In this document: in pieces, positions 1-8,762 of the stretch
How positions within the stretch are numbered: position 1 is the first letter of the stretch
Layout: each line of letters begins with the position of its first letter
Assembly: GCA_001929475.1 (NCBI GenBank)
Contig: LXFE01003037.1
Coordinates: 1,125 to 55,303 of the forward strand
Reading direction: 5' to 3'
Source: Neolecta irregularis DAH-3
Taxonomy: Eukaryota > Ascomycota > Neolectomycetes > Neolectales > Neolectaceae
DNA: 54,179 nt
Position numbers and translations under genes: made by a program
The notes under the pieces: generated by a model
Told to the model about the DNA's origin: nothing
What the model saw: the letters and a program-made list of their open reading frames with translations, nothing else
Database searches by the model: none

Positions 1-57
1 GTCGACTGAGAAGCATTTTCCCGCACACTGTTCTGTTGCTGTATATTCATCTACACC

Positions 58-219
58 ATGTGTGAATACCGAACTGCTGTGTATATGGCCTTCAAGAGAA
101 AAATTGACTTGCTCAAAAAGCTCTGGGATTTCGCTGAAATTCTCGAGATATTTTGCAGAGCAGACAAGAGGATAAAGTGCAATCAAACACAGGAGCTTAG
201 AGAACATGTTTTGGAATAA
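58..219 (+). CDS. Short unassigned ORF (53 codons)
   Basis: An ATG-initiated frame of 53 residues, rich in Lys, Leu, Glu and Arg, ends in TAA. The frame is open back to a TGA at position 7. I do not recognise the protein. Just downstream lies the first copy of the duplicated sequence described at 248-297, so this may be the remnant of a larger or duplicated gene. There is no domain or targeting signal I can name. Confidence 0.2.
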   Translation: MCEYRTAVYMAFKRKIDLLKKLWDFAEILEIFCRADKRIKCNQTQELREHVLE

Positions 220-247
220 ATCTTTGTGGAGAGATGATTGATTTTAT

Positions 248-297
248 AGAAAATCTGGATAAGCATGAAAGGGGCGAATTATGTTTTTGATCCAGTC
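248..297 (+). repeat. 50-bp direct repeat, copy 1
   Basis: This 50-bp stretch recurs 337 bp downstream at 585-634 with four mismatches. In one shared frame both copies read ENLD(K/D)HERGEL(C/Y)F followed by TGA, so the duplicated piece may be the 3' end of a coding sequence. Confidence 0.8.
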
Positions 298-584
298 GAT
301 TTTAAGTGGTTTGCATCTGGCAGGGACTCAGACAAGCCCTCCCCACAGCGCCCAAGTCAATCACAAGGGACAACAGTACATAGGAAGCGCAGGAGTCAGC
401 TTGGCAAGATCGAGGGGCCACAAGTATTGATCCCAGAGGAAAGTAATGGGATCAAATATACCAATAAATTGGTCTTGATTGTTGATACACAAAGATACTT
501 ACACCAACTATTGAGTGATAATATCAACCGTATCCAGGATTCGCGCCTTTTGTATGCATCAATTTGCAGAGCGGTGGACTCGAC

Positions 585-634
585 AGAAAATCTGGATGAT
601 CATGAAAGAGGCGAATTATATTTTTGATCCAGTC
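585..634 (+). repeat. 50-bp direct repeat, copy 2
   Basis: Second copy of the 248-297 sequence. It lies at the end of a 120-codon open frame (265-627) that I do not recognise. Two of the four mismatches are G in copy 1 against A in copy 2. Confidence 0.8.
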
Positions 635-1072
635 CGGTCTCTCGCCAGGCTCGCTATACACGATGACGACCACCTTTATTGCAAATATCAAACAATCAAC
701 CCTAAACCGTCTCATCTCGCTCCTCACCCTCCAGGATGCGCGTCTGCTACCAAGAATCGCTAGATGACTTTGTTACCCAGGTTTCATTATGGCAGTCTTA
801 CAATTTCAACCTCTCGCCCAAAGTCATCCCCTCTTAAAACCAGCAGACGTAATCAAAAATGTTTCCGTCGTGTTCTGCGCCATCGTGGCTCTCGTCGAGC
901 CGTCCCCAGATGGACAACAAAAATTTATGGTTCTCATTTTATTCAGCGAGCCCTGAAAACTATGGTATCAAATCATGTCCAAGACCTTCCATGGAGGCAG
1001 GGGGTTCTCTGCTGCCCAATATTTGAGTAACCGGTTCATGTTCAGTTGAGGAAATCTCGCAAGTCCTCGAGG
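635..1072. other. Stretch without a recognisable gene
   Basis: Only short overlapping frames are present (for example an ATG frame at 789-956 and another open frame at 764-1030), and none resembles a family I know. No RNA gene or repeat structure is visible. Confidence 0.4.
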
Positions 1073-1090
1073 TTAGGATTAGGGTTAGGC
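1073..1090 (+). repeat. Interstitial telomere-like tract
   Basis: Three consecutive hexamers TTAGGA, TTAGGG and TTAGGC form a short degenerate run of the common fungal telomere repeat TTAGGG. It directly abuts the G-rich block that follows. It may mark a subtelomeric or healed-break position, but three units are too few to prove that. Confidence 0.6.
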
Positions 1091-1530
1091 GGGAAAGGCG
1101 CGTGAGACAGGCAAGGCAATCAAATCAGGCGAATGGGAGAGGCGGGCGAGACGGGTGGGAGATGCGAGAGAGGCGTGTAAGACTGGCCGGCAAAGCACGT
1201 GAGGCAGGCGAGGCGGGCGGGACGGGAGAGCGAGACGGGAGCGGGGGGGACGGGATAGACAGGCGGGAGAGACAGAAAAGGCAGGAGAGACGGACGGGCA
1301 GGTCGTGTAAGGCGAGCTGGACGGGCGGGATGGGAAGGCTGGCACGAGCGGGACAGGAGGGCGGGCAGGACAAGCTGGGGAGAGACGGGTGGGAGAGGCG
1401 GGTGAGGCTGGCAGGTAGGACAGCCTGGGGCGGAATAGGCGGGTGGGAGAGGCAGGAGACGACCGGCAGGAGATGACCGGCAAGGTGCGTGGGGCGCGCG
1501 GGACGGGCAGGTGAGGCGTGCAATCAACCA
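1091..1530 (+). repeat. G/purine-rich degenerate minisatellite
   Basis: About 440 bp built from variants of short units such as GAGACGGGCGGGAGAGGCGGG-type words, with very few C or T runs on the + strand. Lack of T and A makes several long overlapping open frames on both strands; these encode biased Pro/Ser/Arg or Gly/Arg strings and are not genes. Runs of GGG separated by 1-3 bases could form G-quadruplexes on the + strand. Confidence 0.8.
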
Positions 1531-1786
1531 AGGGCCTTGGATTGGGATTGATTGATTGATGGACGCACTGTTGAGGTTTCTGAGAGGTGGGTTATCGAAT
1601 ACCCCATATCGATTTAAAAGCTTATCAGCCCATTCTTTATAGTTCACAGTATCTGTAACAGAATTACTAGCCACGACACTTTAAACGACATGGATATTGA
1701 CCCAATTGTATTTAGTTAATATCGCCCAAACGAACCATTTAATTTTTCAACCTTGAATTTGCAATCATACGTCAAGTATTCACGCC

Positions 1787-3301
1787 ATGAATGCAGTTAT
1801 TTCTGAACCCCGTCTGCTTTCCTTTTCACGAGCAGTGACATGTTTATCTAAATTGGGCGATGAATTGGCTTTCGAAGCGAAGAGGGGCAAGGTCAGATCT
1901 CGCGATCTTCCCCATCGCCAGGTCTAAACCGTTCTGACAGCATTAAAAGCTCGTCTTGTCAGCACTCAATTCCTCTAAATCTGCATTTGGAAAAATCGTA
2001 CTGCAATCGGATAAATATTTTGAAAAGTATGAGGTAACAAAACGGGACACTACGGCCAGTAATTCAGATCCTTCATTTCGATGCAAATTATTTGTCAAAG
2101 CAAATTCCCATCCCCCTCCACTCATTCTCACTGAAATAGCCTCTGGTCTCTATATTTAGGGCCAAGAATATTGAAAGTCGTGAAAAGAAGGATACGTCTG
2201 TTGAAAAATGCGAAATAATTATCGAAACCGAAAGTGAGAATGCTTTAGAAAGTAGACTTATCGTTCGGTTAATTTGTAGACATGGTATTGACACCATTTC
2301 TGCTAATCTTTTGGTTAAATAGCAGGTGTTGTCAAGACTTATAAACTCGCATATGAAGTATGTCAAACAATGCACGCGATCTGCGATAAAAATGTCTGCA
2401 ATAACACATGCACGATCAACGCAAAAGCTCTCAAAGAATACGTGGACCATTTTGCATTAAAAGCCGAAGAACTCAATATCTGCGTCACTGGTTCAAAAGT
2501 CGTCTTCACTAGTTTCACAGAACAAATCCAGAGTGATAAAGGTAGTCTATCTATTTGATGTATTTTTACATTAACAGAGGTTATAAAGCAGCCGTTACAT
2601 ACTGTAATTTCACTAGACACGTCTGAATTTGAAACCTTTTCGATTCAAGATAACGCTCAAATTACTTTTGTCCTCAAAGAATTTCGGGTAACTCTCAACT
2701 GATTACAACTAACCAACCAAGGCAATCGTTCAACTCGCAGAACTGCTGAACGTCAATTTAGATTGTTATTTTACAAAGGGGGGAAAACCTGTTCTCTTTG
2801 AATTTAATAATAATGGACTTTTCGCAGAATTCATACTGGCTACGATATCTGATCAGAATAATCCAACTCAAACTACAACAAGTAATACTGCAATGTCAAA
2901 TATTCAGGAAGGAACACAATCGATGGGATCTGTGCTTTCTTCAAACCGAGAAGAACGCCAACGAGTGATGTCGGACGTGCAAGACATAGATAGGCAAGAG
3001 AAACACGATTACCAAATGGAGCCTAGAGAGATGGACGTAATTCCTGAATACGGCCCAGAAGATCATACCAACGGCGATCTAGGATGGGATCTAGATAATC
3101 AGGCATGAATCAGTCTTAGATTCGTAGTTAATGGTATAAGAATCCTGGCACAGAGCCCGTAAAATTCGGAGAAGAAGTCCAGAGAATTGATGAAGACGAA
3201 GATATGGAGCAAGATGAAGTTGGACCGACTCAGCTTTCTCAGGTTTCAACGACAATTAGATCCTGTCTGACAATTTCCAGGCTCGCGGATTGTTTGACTA
3301 G
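1787..3301 (+). CDS. rad9: DNA damage checkpoint protein Rad9 (9-1-1 clamp subunit)
   Basis: Rad9 subunit of the Rad9-Rad1-Hus1 sliding clamp, which loads at damaged DNA and activates checkpoint kinase signalling in the nucleus. The model gives 409 residues. The PCNA-like N-terminal half includes LVLSALNSSKSAFGKI, then SIFRAKNIESR, and the second half KTYKLAYEVCQ and LEFNNNGLFAEFIL-like segments (read as LFEFNNNGLFAEF). The acidic tail ends GPTQLSQ-ARGLFD, the conserved Rad9 C-terminus. Seven introns: 1892-1949, 2100-2139, 2285-2325, 2542-2577, 2688-2721, 3103-3140, 3243-3280. The second and sixth need a GC donor. Exons sum to 410 codons with no frame conflict. The start is the first ATG in frame with the conserved N-terminus. 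Confidence 0.88.
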
Positions 3302-3444
3302 TTTTTTTTTACATTATTATCCATTGGAAGTGCAAAGGAAAAGGAGTCCTTGAGGACAGACCCACAAATATGTGAGGGGTTGATAGTGGTGTAGCGAATA
3401 AATCTTGCCTTGACCGTGGTTCTCCATTCCATCTTCACTACACT

Positions 3445-3762
3445 ATGTCGAGAGTATATTCTTTTCTCTCCGGCGTACTCGTCTCGTCAGCACTAGCATA
3501 TACTTCTATCACATCTATAGGGTTATCAACAACAAACCTCTCAAAGGATCTGTACCGGCAAATATCACTCCTAGACCAGATCGATTCGGAATCACCAACA
3601 TCACAGTCGTCGCCTAAATTTGAGGAGCGCATTTTTTCAGATACTGTTAAAGATCTATGGAATACAGAGTTTGAGAAAGGCGTTCGGTGGTTTTATGAAG
3701 CCGATTTTTCGGGCAAGACATTCGATGCTGCACGGACAGTCAGTGATTGGTTTTCTCGATAG
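3445..3762 (+). CDS. MIC12: MICOS complex subunit MIC12-like
   Basis: A 105-residue intronless protein that resembles fungal MIC12/AIM5, a small subunit of the mitochondrial inner-membrane MICOS complex that organises crista junctions. The start MSRVYSFLSGVLVSSALAY is the typical N-terminal membrane segment with a glycine. The rest is short and polar, ending with Trp/Phe-containing segments (VRWFYEADF, VSDWFSR), as in the family. Length fits the usual 100-130 residues. The gene lies between rad9 and a Gag-like ORF in the same orientation. Identification rests on overall pattern rather than a catalytic motif. Confidence 0.65.
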   Translation: MSRVYSFLSGVLVSSALAYTSITSIGLSTTNLSKDLYRQISLLDQIDSESPTSQSSPKFEERIFSDTVKDLWNTEFEKGVRWFYEADFSGKTFDAARTVSDWFSR

Positions 3763-4098
3763 ACAAGCTTGGAATAGTGTATGTACGGGATAGGAGGAAA
3801 CTGTGCTAATGCTGTTGATCGTATCTAATCGAATTTTTTACATCTCAGATTTCACGGTGTAGAAATCCGAAACAACTCGTTGCGTTATATTAGACTGGAC
3901 CTGATAGAAAAGCCTCATCGTGCTTTTTTTCTTGTCTAATACAATCCTTGATTGAAATAACGCTTAAATGACATTATTAACAGGAACAACAAAGAACGAG
4001 AACAATTTCCTATATACAATGTCTCACATCCCTTCCATTATCTCAAAGGCTTGAAAAGATATAAGCTAGGGTCATCCAAGGATAAATATATTCTATAA
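3763..4098. other. Intergenic, nothing recognisable
   Basis: Spacer of 336 bp between the MIC12-like gene and the Gag-like ORF. It is AT-rich with no open frame, no tRNA-like fold and no terminal-repeat copy that I can find flanking the Gag-like ORF. Confidence 0.4.
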
Positions 4099-4902
4099 AT
4101 GCCTTATATCACTGTTCATGCGGCTCCGAAGAAAAGATATGTTCGTAGGTCAACTGGTATTCCGCCACTGGAGAGTATTGTCGAAGAAATAGCACCATCA
4201 CCGAAACCCTCTCCACTATTACTTATATTAAATGAATTACAAGCCCTCCGTCAAGAACAGAAACGAGCCAATGAAGAGATTAAAATGTTACGAGAAGCAG
4301 CGGAAAGTCAACCAATTCCAACAGTCATTGTTTCTCGCGCAATGCTTCGTCAGCCACGGGTTTTTAGTGGCTCTCGGAACGTTATCGCAGTGTACGAATG
4401 GGTACATTCAGTCAATGACTACATCAGACTCTCCCAAATGGAGGAGGCCGATCAGTTGTTATTCGCTTCGACATATTTGGATGGACCCGCTCGGATTTGG
4501 TTCGACCTCAATTATCGAGAGCTAGCTTTGAGAAATACCATCGCCTGGGAGGAGTTTAAAACAGCGTTTGTGAATGCATGGAAACCTATTAATTACAAAT
4601 GGGATCTGTGGATTCAGTGGGAAGATATCAATCTGATAGGGAGTGTTCGCGAATTTGGAAACTCTCTCAATAATATCCGTAACATGAACAATCTTTTCAA
4701 CCCATCTGGAAAGATAGACCAACTCGAGCTTCTTGGTCGTCTAAGACATGGGATAAAAAGCCGTTATGGCCACTTTGATGACTCCAAATATAATACATTC
4801 GACGAAATCGTTGCAGCCGCTGATAATCTGGAAAGACAGGAAAGGAATATAGATGCACTAAAGGAAAATCCCAAAGTCCTTCGAAAGTCAGGGCGAAAGT
4901 AA
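4099..4902 (+). CDS. Solo retrotransposon Gag-like protein
   Basis: An intact 267-residue intronless frame. Residues about 50-72 form a charged coiled-coil-like segment (LNELQALRQEQKRANEEIK). Residues about 90-220 match the capsid-like domain of Ty3/gypsy Gag proteins: GSRNVIAVYEWVHSVNDYI, then LDGPARIWFD, WEEFKTAFVNAWKP and LRHGIKSRYG. No CCHC zinc knuckle follows, and no protease, reverse transcriptase or integrase lies downstream; the next frame, 117 bp on, is a RecQ helicase. No long terminal repeat is visible on either side. It may be a decayed element whose gag frame happens to survive, or a host-domesticated gag gene. The family call is firmer than the domestication idea. Confidence 0.75.
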   Translation: MPYITVHAAPKKRYVRRSTGIPPLESIVEEIAPSPKPSPLLLILNELQALRQEQKRANEEIKMLREAAESQPIPTVIVSRAMLRQPRVFSGSRNVIAVYEWVHSVNDYIRLSQMEEADQLLFASTYLDGPARIWFDLNYRELALRNTIAWEEFKTAFVNAWKPINYKWDLWIQWEDINLIGSVREFGNSLNNIRNMNNLFNPSGKIDQLELLGRLRHGIKSRYGHFDDSKYNTFDEIVAAADNLERQERNIDALKENPKVLRKSGRK

Positions 4903-5019
4903 AGCACATTTTGTTATATATAAAGCGCGTTATCACAGAATCTTTGGAGGTTTTTTTCGACCTAGACTTGACCCCAAAATATTGTAACAAAATGACATCC
5001 CTGACGTTCAGTTGAGCCC

Positions 5020-7383
5020 ATGTCCCTTGAATTTGTTGTCTGCGGCCCACCAGTGCTTCCTAAACCAACAAAGCCCAGTCCAGTAGTGGATATCACCTTT
5101 ACACTGAGGAAGATCTTTAGAAAAGAACACTTTCGAGGCTGCCAGCAGAAAATTATTGAAGCTGCACTTCTCGGTATCAAGTTCACAACCACGCCGCAAG
5201 AGATATTCTGACCTTTCCAGGACATGATGTGTTTGTCATTGCCCCGACAGGGATGGGAAAAAGTCTGTGCTACCAGCTTCCTGCAGCAGCATCGGCTCAG
5301 GGCGTATGCCTAAGCGCCCAAAACACGCTTACTTAACTAAAAAGATAACAATTGTTGTGAGTCCATTGCTCTCTTTGATGGGTAATCAAGTGGATCTATT
5401 ACGGAAGTCGAACATCAAAGCAGCAACACTGAACTCGTCAATCACGTTTCAAGAGCGTAAAGCGGTATATATTACCAGACAAACCCAACTAAATGCTTAG
5501 ATTTTGGACGATCTTGCTTGTGGCCGTCCTCAAAATCGGCTGCTTTATGGTAATTTATCGTTTCACACTTTTCTTATCGTCTAGTTACCCCAGAATTATG
5601 CGCAACCCAACCTTTCCGAAGATCTGTTTCTGTTATCCATTCTCAGGGCGAACTCAATCGATTCGTAATCGACGAAGCACATTGTATATCAGAGTGGGGA
5701 CATGATTTTCGTAAAGATTTTAAATTGCTCTATTATTTCAAGCAGGTTTTCGAATAGATGATCTTGATTTTCTAAGCTTCAGACTTACCCAGACATTCCA
5801 GTTATGGCGTTGACCGCTACAGCTACGGATCGCGTGATACAAGATGTCATTTCAATCCTTCGATTACCCAAACCGCCAAAGTTGAAACTATTTACACAGT
5901 CTTTCAATCGACAAAATCTATATTATGAAGTTCGATTCAAGAATGACAATTACGATCAATATCAAGACTTTCGCAACTTTATCCTTTCTGTTTATGATCG
6001 TCGCAAAGTCAGACTGTCACAGCCTGAGAGTCAGCTACAATCTACAGATAGAATTAGTGGAATTATATACTGTGGAAAACGACAAACTTGCGAAGAGGTT
6101 GCGAAACGCCTTTGTACCGATGGCCTTCAAGCTATGCCATATCACGCAGGCCTTCCACCTAAAACCCGTGAATCAACAATGAACAAATGGGTTGAAGGAG
6201 GTCATGGAGTTGATATTATAGTCGCTACGATTGCGTTTGGAATGGGTATAGACAAGGCTGATGTAAAAGTTGTATTTTCAACGTCATTCACGCATACAGG
6301 TACGATTTGTGGTTCATTGGGAAATGTCAAAAAGTGTTGAGGGTACCTTGTTGAATTCAAAGTTGGTCCAATATTTTAGCATACTACCAGGAATCTGGTC
6401 GGGCCGGTCGGGATGGCAAGGCGGCTCGTTGTATCTTGTATTACTCGAGGTATTATTCGTTATTTTTATACATTTAAACATTCAGGGATGATAAAGATCG
6501 CATCGAATATCTTCTCGGACAGGATGGTAACAACAAAATAGGACAAGTCTCTGGATTAAAGCAAGGCTCGGAAAGATTTGCTGCGGTAAAAATATTGCTG
6601 CGTCGACACTAATTTCCAGCTCACCAAATACTGCGAAAATCTAACTGAGTGCCGACATGTCATTATATGTAAATATTTCGGAGAGATTGTACCTCAAGAA
6701 AAATTAAGTTCATATTGCGATCGTGCTTGCGATATTTGGTCAGTTCACTTCATTGTATCTCATAGAGCTAATCCTGCAACAGCCGAAATCCAGATAAAGT
6801 TAGGAATCTCAAGGCGTGTGGTTTATTCCAGAGAACTACGACAAATCCAATAAAACTGGTTTCTAAAGAGGGAAATGCAGATCGACTTGTTGCGAGAGAC
6901 GGTAACGAATATCGAGAAGCCGGTGATTCAAACGGTCGCATCACGTTGAAACGTCCGACAATCGTGAGCGAAGACACTTTACGAAGCGAAGCTGCTGAAC
7001 GACGGCGATATCTCTTCGGTAAATCCACTCTGTCCAATGACCCACCTACGACAGAACACTCATTAAATAAGGCGGGTCTAAAATTGAGGGAAGCTATTCG
7101 TGTTCAATATAACAAGTCCTTACGCAATGCTCCGTTAACTACATGGATAAAACTTGGGCTTTCAGAAGCCCAAGCTAATGATCATGACGCAGTTGCCTTT
7201 CTTCTTGTGGATATCTCTCAAGCATTAGAGGAAGATGTTTTCCGAAGGGATGTCACCGCCCACGTATACAGAAATGCCGCATCTGCTAGGCTGCTTTCAC
7301 TGAAAAAACTTGCTGCTGGGTTAAGTTTTGCAACAGAGATTGTAGAAGTGATTACAGGCGTGATAGGTAACTTGAAGAGCTGA
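5020..7383 (+). CDS. RecQ family ATP-dependent DNA helicase
   Basis: A 661-residue 3'-5' DNA helicase that would act in recombination and fork repair in the nucleus. Motifs in order: Q-motif region ([15 protein letters not shown]), Walker [15 protein letters not shown], motif Ia [15 protein letters not shown] box [15 protein letters not shown], motif [12 protein letters not shown], then [26 protein letters not shown] and the arginine-finger motif [13 protein letters not shown]. The RecQ zinc-binding site follows ([10 protein letters not shown] and [14 protein letters not shown]). Its modest length and lack of an HRDC domain resemble the short fungal RecQ paralogue more than the long Sgs1/Rqh1 form. 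Ten introns: 5174-5220, 5304-5344, 5465-5500, 5550-5584, 5746-5782, 6269-6299, 6343-6379, 6450-6485, 6586-6619, 6739-6782. An alternative final splice is described under findings. Confidence 0.92.
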
Positions 7384-7526
7384 CTCGACGTTTATTGGTC
7401 CTTAGGGCATAACTACAGAAATAGTCGCGAGCATGATAGGAAACTTGAAAAATACTCCAGATTTGTTCTTGCTAGTAATATATGATAACCTAGGAGGCAG
7501 TCGAGTGTTCATTCCCTTTATGGGTC

Positions 7527-8643
7527 TTATAATTTACCTTTATTGATAACGAAATGCTCCAAAGCAGCAATCGTAGTCCACAAGCGATTCTGCGCTTCTT
7601 GAAATACCAAAGAGCGCGGGGAATAGAATACCTGAATCATCAATGAAATGTGTAAATCATGGTGTGCTCACTTCATCTGTCACTTCCTCTTGTTTTCGCG
7701 GAAGGCAGTGCATAAACTTCCAATTTTTGCTTGCTCCAGCTTTTTCAGCAAGCTCGAGCGTCACTTGAAATCCAGCAAACTCTTTCAGTCTCTTTTCTTT
7801 TTCCATCTCTTGGCCCATTGATATCCTAGTAGTTAGGCGAGTGAGAGGAAAAAAAGAGTGATGCCAGGTATCGGTTACCAAAACGTCCGCAGCGGCAGCT
7901 GCAATGAGCGGATCATGACTGACTTGGATTTTTGATCCGCTATCAATTGCGCTATCTTGCGCGATTTTGAGGATCTCTGGGTTTAAAGGATAATTCACAG
8001 GTGTGGCAACGCCCATATGGATGCCGCTCATGGCACATGCAATCACCAAGTCATGGAGAACATTGTTAGCATCTCCAATCCAAGCGAGTTTTCGGCCTTT
8101 AACATCGCCAAAATGTTCCTTCATTGTCATAATGTCAGCCAATGCCTGCAACGGGTGCCAAAGATCACTGAGAGCATTTATAACAGGTACGGACGAAAAT
8201 TTTGCTTAGCGATTATTTAGAGAAGCCGGGAAACGATTGTACCAAGATTCTTGATATCGCTGTGTCTGTTGACTCGAGCGATAATCGCAGAAGTCATGGA
8301 AGATATCACAACGGATGTGTCGTGAAGAGATTCATTGGTCTGGCAGTTTGGTAGAGAATCAGGTGAGTCATACTCCAAGCTGGATATCTTCTTTCCCAAG
8401 AAACATTGGATGTCCGCCGAAAAAGGATACAGCACCTTCTGTGGAAACTCTGGTGCGAGTACTGCGCTTGGAAAAAAGCATTGCAACCGTTTTTCCCCGC
8501 AGGGCCAAACGGAGCGCAACATTTGAATCGAGGGCACTAGCCTTGAAATCAATTGCACGGCTGATAATGCGGTTGAGTTCTTTGGGGGCAAGATCAGCGA
8601 ACGACAGGAAATGGCGCGGGATGTATCCGGATTTGCATAACAT
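7527..8643 (-). CDS. arg3: Ornithine carbamoyltransferase
   Basis: Converts ornithine and carbamoyl phosphate to citrulline in arginine biosynthesis. The model gives 321 residues. It shows the carbamoyl-phosphate motif SKRSTRTRVSTEGAV, the HPLQ signature (LWHPLQALADI), the ornithine-side segment VTDTWISMGQE and the HCLPR motif (FMHCLPRKQEE). Introns on the minus strand: 8340-8373, 8205-8242, 7826-7864 (GC donor, needed to restore the conserved DTWISMG) and 7632-7671. The first in-frame ATG is at 8643 and leaves only a short, basic leader (MLCKSGYIPRHF). The frame stays open 23 codons further to a GTG at 8712, so the start and mitochondrial targeting are uncertain. It is divergent from the TAG1-like gene and shares a spacer of about 120 bp with it. 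Confidence 0.93.
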
Positions 8644-8762
8644 AGACGAATCGACGCTGGTGGTGAGAGCCGTCGCTATCGATAAGAGTGCGCCACACCC
8701 GTCCGGAATCACACCAGGTGGTCATAACCTCCATCTCATCTCTATTTCCATCCCCTAAGGCC

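Noticed and set aside
1-6. Window starts with GTCGAC, a SalI site
   Set aside because: Could reflect a clone end but may be chance; it says nothing about biology.
1085-1674. Five long overlapping ORFs on both strands (up to 184 codons)
   Set aside because: They exist only because the G-rich block lacks A and T for stop codons; the translations are Pro/Ser/Arg or Gly/Arg low-complexity strings.
5174-6782. RecQ gene appearing as many broken frames, suggesting a pseudogene
   Set aside because: Ten short introns join all frames into one 661-residue protein with every helicase motif intact.
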